This document shows, piece after piece, positions 53,359 through 61,504 of a stretch of 64,000 nt of DNA (positions within the stretch are counted from its first letter, which is position 1; every line of letters starts with the position of its first letter). The position numbers and the translations under genes were made by a program. This stretch comes from Alteribacillus sp. YIM 98480 (GTDB taxonomy: Bacteria > Bacillota > Bacilli > Bacillales > Marinococcaceae): contig NZ_VTOK01000017.1 of assembly GCF_009765375.1 (NCBI RefSeq), positions 1 to 64,000 of the forward strand, in the 5' to 3' direction. Under the pieces are notes generated by a model. It had not been told where the DNA came from. It made no database searches and saw nothing but the letters and a program-made list of their open reading frames with translations.

Positions 53359-55029
53359 TTAAATGTTTCTTAACTGATTATTATCTAAGCCTTTAGAAGC
53401 TGAAAGTAATTTTAAATTCATAGGAACTTCTATTAATGTTGGTTTGTCATTCTTTAGTGCTTTTTTGAAGACTTTAATAAAGTCTTCATTTGTAGTCACT
53501 TTATACCCATAACCGCCGAAAAGTTTTGATAATTCATCGAATGGAGGGTTTTTTAGAGTTGATCCTGTTACTCGGTTAGGGAAAAGTCTCTCCTGATGTA
53601 GGCGGATAGCTCCATATGAGTTATTATTAAAGACTAATGAAATAATTGGAATATGGTAACGTACAGCGGTTTCTAATTCTTGTATGGTCATCATCAATCC
53701 GCCGTCACCAGATAATGATATAACGGTTCTTTCTGGAAAGATTAATTTTGCAGCTATTGCTGATGGTAATCCATATCCCATCGCTCCCGAAGTTGGACCT
53801 AAATATCTTTGATTAGCATGAAATGGATAATAGTTTGCAAACCATGTATAAAAGGTCCCGGCATCTGAAGTAATTACAGCATCATCAGGCAGAATGTTGT
53901 ACAGGCTGTCTACGAGTTTTTCCATTGAAATGCCATGGATATGTTGTTTTATGCGATTTTGTTTTCGTTCCAACAAAACTTCTTCGTAAATTTTTTTGCG
54001 GTGTTGTGCCCATTCTTTATTAGTGGTTGTAAACGTAAGGTTTGAAACTTGTTCTAGTAAAAGATTCAAAGCATTTTTTGCATCTGATACGAAACCTTGA
54101 GATGAAAACGACTGTTTAACGATTACTTTTTCATCAACATCCAGATGAATAACAGTTTGATTTTTGGTAGGAAAAGAATACCCTTGTGTGGAGACTTCAG
54201 ACAACCGGGTACCTATAGCAAAAATAAGATCAGAATCTATTAAAGTTTCCATTAATTCTGGAAAGCTTCCAAGCCCGCTGTTTCCTAAATAATGAGGATG
54301 ATCATTGGGAAATACATCATGTCGTCTAAATGCTGACATTACTGGTATTCCACTTTGTTCAGAAAACTGGATGAGTTCATGTTTTGCATTAGAAGCAGTA
54401 ATACCACCTCCTGCAAAAATGAGGGGATTTTCTGATTTATTAAGTAACGCAATAATTTCCTTAGCGTCTGTTAAAGAAATACTTGGCTTTTTTATATTCA
54501 AGGAAAAATAGGCTTCGACCTCGGTATTTTCGGACAAAATATCTTCGGGAACGGATATAACAACAGGACCAGGTCTACCCGTTTTAGATAGATGAACAGC
54601 TTGATGCATAATCTCTGGAATTCGTGCAGCATTCTTAATCTCTACAGACCATTTGGCGATATGAGAATAAAAAAAATCAAGATCAATTTCTTGCCATGCT
54701 TCTCTTCCTCTGTATTTACTATTCACTTGCCCAATGATAACAATCATTGGGGTAGAATCTTGATGAGCAGTATGAATCCCAAGAGTTAAATTTGATGCTC
54801 CAACTCCAGAAGTTCCGATGCATACAGCTGGTTTGTTAGTTGTTTTTCCAAAAGCTTCGGCCATAAACGAAGCCCCGCCTTCATGGCGTGTAGATATGAA
54901 TTCTAAAGACGGTGCGTCGTATATTGCATCCACAAAAGCAAGGATTTGTTCACCTGGCACCCCGAACACGTGAGTCACGTCTTCTTTTTCCAAGCAATGA
55001 ACAATAGCTTGAGCGCCATTTATTCCCAT
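53359..55029 (-). CDS. Thiamine-diphosphate enzyme, acetolactate synthase-like
   Basis: 556 residues, three-domain ThDP fold. Glu near residue 50 in RHEGGASFMAEAFGK is the cofactor-activating residue; the ThDP/Mg motif GDGGLMMTIQELETAVRYHIPIISLVFNNNSYG is near 440-472. Length and start suit the acetolactate synthase/glyoxylate carboligase/benzaldehyde lyase/aryl-formate decarboxylase group. No regulatory subunit gene is near, so it is probably catabolic: decarboxylation of a 2-keto acid or carboligation of an aldehyde. GAGGAGAGG precedes ATG 55029. Its promoter region carries a double GTATAC operator shared with the divergent permease gene. Confidence 0.88.
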   Translation of the reverse strand: MGINGAQAIVHCLEKEDVTHVFGVPGEQILAFVDAIYDAPSLEFISTRHEGGASFMAEAFGKTTNKPAVCIGTSGVGASNLTLGIHTAHQDSTPMIVIIGQVNSKYRGREAWQEIDLDFFYSHIAKWSVEIKNAARIPEIMHQAVHLSKTGRPGPVVISVPEDILSENTEVEAYFSLNIKKPSISLTDAKEIIALLNKSENPLIFAGGGITASNAKHELIQFSEQSGIPVMSAFRRHDVFPNDHPHYLGNSGLGSFPELMETLIDSDLIFAIGTRLSEVSTQGYSFPTKNQTVIHLDVDEKVIVKQSFSSQGFVSDAKNALNLLLEQVSNLTFTTTNKEWAQHRKKIYEEVLLERKQNRIKQHIHGISMEKLVDSLYNILPDDAVITSDAGTFYTWFANYYPFHANQRYLGPTSGAMGYGLPSAIAAKLIFPERTVISLSGDGGLMMTIQELETAVRYHIPIISLVFNNNSYGAIRLHQERLFPNRVTGSTLKNPPFDELSKLFGGYGYKVTTNEDFIKVFKKALKNDKPTLIEVPMNLKLLSASKGLDNNQLRNI

Positions 55030-55164
55030 TTCATCCTCTCCTCTATACGTAAAACTTCTGGTACTGTAATAATCTCTCTCAAATTCATTGACTTATCTAG
55101 AGGCGTCTATGTCAATAATTGTTTTTCCTGATAGGAAGCAACCATTTAAAAAAACTTCAATAAT

Positions 55165-55230
55165 AGTATACAATGTTTTGTATACATAATACTTAGATGT
55201 TAGTATTACACTAATATTCAGAAAAATCAA
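55165..55230 (-). promoter_or_regulatory. Promoter of the ThDP gene with double GTATAC operator E
   Basis: On the minus strand TTGATT and TAATAC stand 16 bases apart (55203-55230 in plus coordinates). Past the start point, at 55165-55186, AGTATACA and TGTATACA start 14 bases apart, the clearest double site in the window. The remainder of the 55030-55432 gap is AT-rich with no gene seen. Confidence 0.6.
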
Positions 55231-55432
55231 GGGGTTGGAATAATATTTTATATTTAATAAAAGTTGATCACCGATTAAATTATAGGTACATGAGAATGAA
55301 AAACTTTTAGTAACTTAATTATAATACGACGATTATTATCGATGATTCATCCCAAAAGGGAGCAAGGTAGAAAAATCAAATAAATATTATTATTTAAAAA
55401 TAATTAATAGAAAAAATATCAGGAGGTGGATG

Positions 55433-56827
55433 ATGCTAAGGTTTTTATTTTTACTTGCCATATGTTTGTATCTTTTGTCTAATTTAGTTTCACAACCGAT
55501 ATTAGACATGTTTTTATCCGCTGTTTCTTTCTTAATTGTTTTGTTTAGTGTGATATTTGTAAGTAAGATTGTCCTAACTTTTGGTTTAGTCTTTCTGTTT
55601 ACAGGTACAATGATGTTGATAAATAGTAGTGTGGAATGGACTCATTATTTATTCGCTTTTGGTGAAATGTTAAATTTAATTACTCTTTTTGCATTAATTC
55701 CAATTCTTGCTTTACCTATTAAACTTGGGAAATACGAATATGAAGTTGAAGCGGTGATTCAAAAAAAAATAAAGAGCACTGGACAACTTTATATGGTTTC
55801 TTCAAGCATGTCCTATTTTTTAAGTTCTTTTATGAATCTAGCAGCACTTCCCATGACTTACTATTCTATCAGTCCTTCTGTCCGTATTTTTACGATTAAA
55901 AATAAAGAACGTTTTTTATCTCGTTCGATCACTCATGGGTTTGCTATGCCTTTATTGTGGACACCTGTTACACCAATTGTAGGGACGGTCATTGAAATGA
56001 CAGGTGTTAGCTACAGCAGTATACTTCCCATCCTGATTCCGCTAAGTATTGTTGGGCTCCTTCTCGATTGGGCAATAGCTCATATCTATGCAAAAAAATC
56101 GAAAGCAATTCGAATGGAAGGAGCTGCTTCGGAAGAAATTAAACGTTCTAATCAAGAAGTCTCTGCTTCAAAGGAAGGAAAATCAATCTTCCGTTTGTTT
56201 CACATTTTAGCAGCGATAGTATTATTAAACATTGTTATCTTAACAACCGAACAATTCATGGATCTTAGTTTTTTATTTCTCATTAGTCTCTTAGTTATTC
56301 CATTTTCCTTTACATGGACATTGTTTTTACGAAAGGAAAGAGAATACATAACAGGTCTAAAAAATCATTTCAAAACTCAAATAATAAAAATGAAAGACCA
56401 ATTTTTTCTCTTTCTGTCAGCAGGTTTTTTTATTTCTGCCATGAATATATCTGGGACTAATCAAACGATAAATGATTGTTTAAGCAGCATAATAGAGATG
56501 ATTGGGATTGAAATGGTTTTAGTTGTCTTGCCATTTGTCCCTGTAACGCTTGCTTTTATTGGACTTCATCCTGCTATTGCTTTCGTTTTAATTGTCGAAG
56601 CAATAAACGCAGGCGATTTAGGTTTGTCTCCAATTGTGATGACAATCGCCCTGCTTGGAGGTTCTGTGCCAGCTTTTTTAATGGGACCTTATAATGCGAC
56701 ATTAGGAATCATGTCTAATATTGTTAAAAAAACTCCTTTTAAAATATCCAATTGGAATTTTCCATTCTGTTTTGCTTATTTGGCGGGAGTGGTTATTTTT
56801 CTTCAAGTTGCTCATTTTGTACTATAA
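55433..56827 (+). CDS. Polytopic membrane protein, putative permease
   Basis: About 464 residues with about 11 hydrophobic segments and a charged central loop (about 200-260). I do not recognise the family with confidence; the two halves, each with a re-entrant-like Pro/Gly/Ser segment (ALPMTYYSISPSV near 140 and LLGGSVPAFLMGPYNATLG near 410), recall ion-transporter-superfamily exporters or anion permeases. Earlier Met at 55430 is adjacent. AGGAGGTGG lies directly before it. It is divergent from the ThDP gene and shares its regulatory region, so it probably moves a substrate or product of that pathway. Confidence 0.7.
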   Translation: MLRFLFLLAICLYLLSNLVSQPILDMFLSAVSFLIVLFSVIFVSKIVLTFGLVFLFTGTMMLINSSVEWTHYLFAFGEMLNLITLFALIPILALPIKLGKYEYEVEAVIQKKIKSTGQLYMVSSSMSYFLSSFMNLAALPMTYYSISPSVRIFTIKNKERFLSRSITHGFAMPLLWTPVTPIVGTVIEMTGVSYSSILPILIPLSIVGLLLDWAIAHIYAKKSKAIRMEGAASEEIKRSNQEVSASKEGKSIFRLFHILAAIVLLNIVILTTEQFMDLSFLFLISLLVIPFSFTWTLFLRKEREYITGLKNHFKTQIIKMKDQFFLFLSAGFFISAMNISGTNQTINDCLSSIIEMIGIEMVLVVLPFVPVTLAFIGLHPAIAFVLIVEAINAGDLGLSPIVMTIALLGGSVPAFLMGPYNATLGIMSNIVKKTPFKISNWNFPFCFAYLAGVVIFLQVAHFVL

Positions 56828-56866
56828 GTTGAAATAAGGTTCAGGTTACATTTTAAATCGAGTTAT

Positions 56867-56907
56867 AAAAAACACTTCCCGTTGAAAGATTAGAAGGAAG
56901 TGTTTTT
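56867..56907 (+). terminator. Terminator of the permease gene
   Basis: AAAAACACTTCC pairs perfectly with GGAAGTGTTTTT (56896-56907) around a 17-base loop. Confidence 0.9.
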
Positions 56908-56918
56908 GCATATCTATT

Positions 56919-57511
56919 TTGTATATTCCTACTTTAGTAGAGAAAAGCGAGGCACTTGGAATCAAGATTAAGGAAGTCACTGGTGATGCGGCTTATTCGG
57001 AAAAGGGAAATCCGACTTACGCCAAAGAGAAGGAAATTGAACTCATTTTCAAATTGAATTCTTCCGTTTCCCATGGTTATCGAAAGAAAGAAGATGAATT
57101 TGAATTTAATAAATATACAGGATGCACGTCTGTCTAGCTGGTCACATGGCCATTCGGAAATCACGCCAAGTTAAGGAGAACCAAGCGACAAATCAGGTAG
57201 ATACCTACTATTTTGAATGTAGAGAAATGTAAACGTTGCCCTCTCCAAGAAGGGTGTTATAAGCCTGGTGCCAAAACCAAGAGTTACTCAGTCAGCTTGA
57301 AATTTGAGGAACATACGAACCAATTGGCCTTTCAGAACAGCACCGAATTCAAGGTGAAGCCAAAGAACGATATAAGATTGAAGCCAAGAATAGCGAATTG
57401 AAGATTAGACACGGATATGAGGTCGCCTCATCTTCGGGTCTCAAAGGCATGCACATTCAAGGTGCCATAGCCATTTTCACCGCCAATGTGAAACGAATTG
57501 TAAACTCATAA
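56919..57511 (+). pseudogene. Decayed IS1182-type transposase, C-terminal part
   Basis: Translation in shifting frames gives a DDE transposase tail: KEVTGDAAYSEKGNPTYAKEK, then HMAIRKSRQVKENQATNQV, then CKRCPLQEGCYKPGAKTKSYSV (the zinc-like cysteine cluster of IS1182/IS1272 transposases) and GLKGMHIQGAIAIFTANVKRIVNS before TAA. At least three frameshifts or stops interrupt it and the first half is missing. It marks an old insertion at the boundary between the GntR-linked block and the sigma-54-linked block. Confidence 0.85.
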
Positions 57512-57550
57512 AGGGGTAAAGGGTAAAGTCCCTTCGAAATTAGAGAAAAA

Positions 57551-57594
57551 AACCGCCCGTTTGGAATTTTCGTATTCAAAAAGGGCGGTTTTTT
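57551..57594 (+). terminator. Hairpin with T-run after the transposase remnant
   Basis: AACCGCCC pairs perfectly with GGGCGGTT, followed by TTTT; the loop is 24 bases. It probably insulated the insertion sequence and now precedes the sigma-54 activator gene. Confidence 0.8.
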
Positions 57595-57787
57595 AATCAT
57601 ACCATTAAAGATCCTTCAGTTTTTCAGTGGCCTCCTAGTTTAAGGGTCATTTTTTACAAAAACTAGATATCATACTTGCCTAAAGGATATAATGAAGTTA
57701 TTCAAAATAGAAAAATTTTTTCATTTGTGAAACTAGTAAGAAAAGGGAGCTTCCAAACAAGAATAATTTTGATGGGAGGTTGGAATA

Positions 57788-59320
57788 TTGGAACAAGCTT
57801 TAATGAATTCATTGCCTATAATAGCGAAGTTAACGGATGGATTTGTTGCTGTAGCTGATAAAAATGGGAATAGATTAAAAGTAATAGATTCTGCGGGGAA
57901 TTCTATTCATAGTTTAGAAAATCGAAAATTAGAATTGGTGGAACAAGCCATCAAAGAAAAAAAGGTGCTCTCAGGTCCTTCAGAATTAGCAAGAGATGCA
58001 AAAATTTGGGCTATACCTATAGGTGAATATGCACTAGTGGTAACGGATGATGGAAAAAAAAATAGGCAAATACAGATAGAAAATTCTCTCAAAGAGTCAC
58101 TTTCTTTAATTTCTAGTATTATAGGCGGAGAAGCTTCTTTATACAATGAAATAGGAGAAACATTACATAGTGTCAATGATGATGGTTCAGTAAATAAAAA
58201 CGCAATAGGACAAATTAATAAAGATGCTTATACGTCGATGTCTTTAAATAAATCTGATGTCGTAAACTCTGGAATCATCCCAGGAGGAAAAAGTATTTTA
58301 ATACCTATTAGTAAAGGATTAGGTCTAGAATTAAGTGTTTTATCACCTCAAAAAAAAATGGAAAATACCTTAGAAGGGAATGCGAAATATACGTTTGAAA
58401 ATATAATAGGTCAAAGTCCCGCCTTAAAAAAAACGATAAACATAAGTAAAAAAGCTGCGAAGAGTATTTCATCTGTATTACTGTTAGGTGAATCTGGCAC
58501 AGGCAAAGAGTTGTTTGCGCATTCTATTCATAATCATAGTAATCGTAAACATAAGAAATTTGTTTCCGTTAATTGTGGAGCCATTCCTGAAAATTTAATC
58601 GAAAGTTTATTATTCGGTTATGAAAAAGGCACTTTCACAGGGGGAAACACGACTGGTAAGCCAGGCTTGTTCATTGACGCTCATAATGGAACGGTTTTTC
58701 TTGATGAAATCGGTGAAATGGATCTAAGCCTTCAAACAAGGTTGTTAAGAGTTTTACAAGAAAAAGAAGTAACACCTCTAGGTGGAACAACTACTTTAAA
58801 GGTGGATGTTCGTGTTATTGCAGCGACCACCAAAAATTTGGAAGAATTAATTGAAAAGGGGAAATTCCGAGAAGATCTTTATTATAGACTGCACGTCTTA
58901 CCTGTGCATATTCCATCGCTTAAAGAAAGAAAGGAAGACATCAGTGTTTTAGTCAATCATTTCATTAAAGAATTTAATATATTACTTAATAAACGTCTTT
59001 CTGGATGCAGTGAAGATGCTCTAAAAGTCTTATACAAATACCATTGGCCTGGGAATGTACGACAATTACGAAACTGTATAGAATGGATAGCTAATATGGT
59101 TGATACAGGGTTGATTCAAAGTACAGATCTCCCACACTATTTATTTGAAGATAAAACCAAACATTCTACTTATAAAGAAGAAACATTAGAAGAAGCAATA
59201 AGACGTTTTGAAAAGGAATACATTGCAAAGGTGTTAAAAGAAGTAAATGATAATAAACAAGAAGCAGCAAAACAATTAGGAGTAAGTGCTACTACTTTAT
59301 GGAGAAAAATTAATAACTGA
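57788..59320 (+). CDS. Sigma-54 dependent activator with unidentified N-terminal sensor
   Basis: About 510 residues. The first ~195 residues form two alpha/beta units resembling PAS/GAF-like sensors (LTDGFVAVADKNGNRLKVIDSAG near 15-37), not a clear match. AAA+ domain about 205-435 with Walker A GESGTGKE at 234-241 and Walker B TVFLDEIGE at 302-310. The sigma-54 loop reads GTFTGG (281-286) rather than GAFTGA, keeping the key Phe-Thr. Fis-type HTH at the end (NKQEAAKQLGVSATTLWRKI). TTG 57788 follows GGGAGGTT. Target is probably the -24/-12 promoter at 59438. Confidence 0.93.
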   Translation: MEQALMNSLPIIAKLTDGFVAVADKNGNRLKVIDSAGNSIHSLENRKLELVEQAIKEKKVLSGPSELARDAKIWAIPIGEYALVVTDDGKKNRQIQIENSLKESLSLISSIIGGEASLYNEIGETLHSVNDDGSVNKNAIGQINKDAYTSMSLNKSDVVNSGIIPGGKSILIPISKGLGLELSVLSPQKKMENTLEGNAKYTFENIIGQSPALKKTINISKKAAKSISSVLLLGESGTGKELFAHSIHNHSNRKHKKFVSVNCGAIPENLIESLLFGYEKGTFTGGNTTGKPGLFIDAHNGTVFLDEIGEMDLSLQTRLLRVLQEKEVTPLGGTTTLKVDVRVIAATTKNLEELIEKGKFREDLYYRLHVLPVHIPSLKERKEDISVLVNHFIKEFNILLNKRLSGCSEDALKVLYKYHWPGNVRQLRNCIEWIANMVDTGLIQSTDLPHYLFEDKTKHSTYKEETLEEAIRRFEKEYIAKVLKEVNDNKQEAAKQLGVSATTLWRKINN

Positions 59321-59327
59321 TAAATGT

Positions 59328-59347
59328 TTCTTGTCCATTCTTGTCCA
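59328..59347. repeat. Two tandem 10-base repeats
   Basis: TTCTTGTCCA occurs twice in a row, just after the activator gene stop and before the dyad at 59355. It may be part of the same binding region. Confidence 0.5.
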
Positions 59348-59354
59348 TGTTTAT

Positions 59355-59386
59355 TTCATTTTTGAAATGGTTTTTTCAAAAATGAA
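59355..59386. promoter_or_regulatory. 13-base inverted repeat, candidate enhancer of the sigma-54 promoter
   Basis: TTCATTTTTGAAA (59355-59367) and TTTCAAAAATGAA (59374-59386) are exact reverse complements with a 6-base spacer. Each arm holds TTCA-N4-TGAA, so the region presents two copies of one half-palindrome 20 bases apart. The centre is about 70 bases before the -24 element, right for an activator dimer or tetramer. Confidence 0.65.
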
Positions 59387-59437
59387 TGATTCAGAATATA
59401 AAAATTAATAGGAATATTGATTTATATACCTGTTTGT

Positions 59438-59455
59438 TTTGGTATGTATCTTGCA
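59438..59455 (+). promoter_or_regulatory. Sigma-54 (-24/-12) promoter of the flavin reductase-monooxygenase operon
   Basis: TTTGGTATGTATCTTGCA keeps GG and GC with exactly 10 bases between them, in the same core as the 14257 promoter (TTGG-ATG-ATCTTGCA). It is about 56 bases before ATG 59511 and follows an activator gene. Confidence 0.9.
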
Positions 59456-59510
59456 ATGTATATAAAGGGAAAGTTATTCATTTATTTTCCTTTGGAAAGG
59501 AGGTACTTAT

Positions 59511-60002
59511 ATGCAAGTTAATGCTAGGACATTTCGTAACGCTCTCGGTTGTTTTTCTACCGGGGTAACTGTCATCACTGTTCATGGGGGGGATGAACCG
59601 CATGCCATGACTGCTAATGCAGTATCCTCTGTGTCATTAGAACCTCCGATATTATTAATTTGTGTGGATCATCGTGCAAAATGTTTAGAGAAGATCCAGA
59701 AGGCAGGCTATTTTGGGGTTAATGTATTAAAAAATGAACAACTTGATGTATCAAAATATTTTGCCAACCAAAAAGTTGAAGGAGTACCTAGTTTCTCGTT
59801 TGAGACGGAGCAACGAAAAGCACCATTTTTAGCAGATGCTCTTGTAAATTTAGAATGTCATGTGGTACGCGAAGTGGAAGTAGGAGATCACACTGTCTTT
59901 TTTGGTGAAGTACACGATATAAAGACAGACGAGGGAGATCCATTATGTTTTTATAAGGGGAAATACCGCCAATTGGCGCAATTAGAGGGGGAGCAGGTAT
60001 GA
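59511..60002 (+). CDS. Flavin reductase, HpaC family (third)
   Basis: 163 residues. FRNALGCFSTGVTVITVHG, AMTANAVSSVSLEPPILLICVDHRAK and VGDHTVFFGEVHDI are standard for the family. GGAAAGGAGGT precedes ATG 59511. First gene of the sigma-54 operon; overlaps the monooxygenase gene by 4 bases (ATGA), so reductase and oxygenase are coupled in translation. Confidence 0.93.
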   Translation: MQVNARTFRNALGCFSTGVTVITVHGGDEPHAMTANAVSSVSLEPPILLICVDHRAKCLEKIQKAGYFGVNVLKNEQLDVSKYFANQKVEGVPSFSFETEQRKAPFLADALVNLECHVVREVEVGDHTVFFGEVHDIKTDEGDPLCFYKGKYRQLAQLEGEQV

Positions 60003-61468
60003 TGAGAACCGGTCAAGAGTATTTAAACAGTTTAAACGATGGAAGACGAATTTATATTGATGGGAAACGAGTTGAAAATATACCAGATCATCCAGCTTTA
60101 TCGGGTATTTCGCAAACCATTTCCCGTTTATACGATCATATGGCTGATCCAAAACAGGAGATGACTTATACTTCTCCAAAAACAGGGGCACCAGTTAGTA
60201 AAGCCTATATGATTCCAAGATCAAAAGAAGATTTAACTGCTAAACGTCTAGCTATGAAAAAAAGTGCGGATTTAACCTATGGCTTGGTTGGACGCAGCCC
60301 CGAACATGTTGCCAATTTTTTGGCTGGTTTTGCCAGTTCACCTGAACTGTTCGCTGAAGCAGGGCAATCTTATGCTGACCATGTACAGCAATACTATGAA
60401 TATGCTCGCGACAATCATTTATTTGGTTCCTACGCTATTGTGCAGCCGCAAATTGACCGTAGTAAACCGGCTCATGAACAAGAAGATCCTTATTTGGCAG
60501 CTGGGGTATATGAAGAAAAAAAAGATGGGATAGTGCTGCGTGGGGCTCAAATGTTAGCAACCAGTGGGGCCGTTTCAGACTTTTTGTTTCTATCTTGCAT
60601 TCAACCCCTCCGTCCCGGAGATGAAAACTATGCTGTTTCAGTTGCTATACCATTGAATACTCCGGGGTTGAAACTGTATTTGAGACGGGGTTATGCGATG
60701 GATAAGCCAAGCACCTATGACTACCCACTTTCTACAAGATTTGATGAAACAGATGCTCTGGCTGTTCTCGAAGATGTGTTTGTACCTTGGGAACAAGTAT
60801 TTGTATACTGTAATATTGATCTTACCTATAAACAGTTTTTTAGTACTCCAGCACATAACTTTGGAAATACTCAGGCCCAGGTTAGGTTTGTCAGCAAATT
60901 GCAATTTATTGCGGGGCTTGTGAAGAAAATGACGATGACTACCGGTACGATTAAAATGCCCCCTGTACAAGGTCAACTTGGAGAGTTAATTTCACGAATA
61001 TCAGTTTTTGAAGGTCTATTGCTAGCCGCCGAATCTACAGCTAAACCAAACAAAAATGGAGTTTACGTACCGAATCCCCGGTTTTTATATAGCGCGATGG
61101 CGCTTCAGCCTCAACTAAACAACAGTGTATTAGAGTTGGCGCGAGAATTAGCTGGTGGTGGATTGATTCAACTTCCATCCTCTTACAAAGATTTTGCGAG
61201 TGATGAAACAGTCAAAGATATTCAAAGATATGTTCAGTCTCCAGGGGTGACAGCAGAAGAACGAGTAAAACTATACAAATTGGCATGGGACATTATTGGG
61301 TCAGAGTTTGCTGGACGTCACCAACAGTATGAACGATTTTATGGCGGACCGCCTTTCGTTGTCAAAGGGCAGGCATATAAGTATTACGGTTTTGAGGAAG
61401 CTGATCAATTAGTGGCTGATTGCTTAGATAGTTATTCCTTGGAGGAAACATTACAGGAATCTATTTAA
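59999..61468 (+). CDS. FADH2-dependent monooxygenase, HpaB family (third)
   Basis: 489 residues. MRTGQEYLNSLNDGRRIYIDGKRV, TYGLVGRSPEHVANFLAGF, YDYPLSTRFDETDALAVLEDVFVPWEQVFVY and GSEFAGRHQQYERFYGGPP show the family; nearly co-linear with the 45008 enzyme. GGGGAG precedes ATG 59999 (ATG 60002 also possible). It is followed by an enamidase-like gene. HpaB-family enzymes are reported to open the pyridine ring in Arthrobacter, with a hydrolase cutting the resulting enamide or formamide; this pairing fits that scheme, but the substrate here is unknown. Confidence 0.9.
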   Translation: MMRTGQEYLNSLNDGRRIYIDGKRVENIPDHPALSGISQTISRLYDHMADPKQEMTYTSPKTGAPVSKAYMIPRSKEDLTAKRLAMKKSADLTYGLVGRSPEHVANFLAGFASSPELFAEAGQSYADHVQQYYEYARDNHLFGSYAIVQPQIDRSKPAHEQEDPYLAAGVYEEKKDGIVLRGAQMLATSGAVSDFLFLSCIQPLRPGDENYAVSVAIPLNTPGLKLYLRRGYAMDKPSTYDYPLSTRFDETDALAVLEDVFVPWEQVFVYCNIDLTYKQFFSTPAHNFGNTQAQVRFVSKLQFIAGLVKKMTMTTGTIKMPPVQGQLGELISRISVFEGLLLAAESTAKPNKNGVYVPNPRFLYSAMALQPQLNNSVLELARELAGGGLIQLPSSYKDFASDETVKDIQRYVQSPGVTAEERVKLYKLAWDIIGSEFAGRHQQYERFYGGPPFVVKGQAYKYYGFEEADQLVADCLDSYSLEETLQESI

Positions 61469-61504
61469 CGAAGAATTAGTAGGAAACGGAAAGGAGTTTT
61501 ATTA

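Noticed and set aside
56919-57137. Intact 72-codon gene
   Set aside because: It is one frame of a broken transposase that continues in other frames, so it is annotated as a pseudogene.
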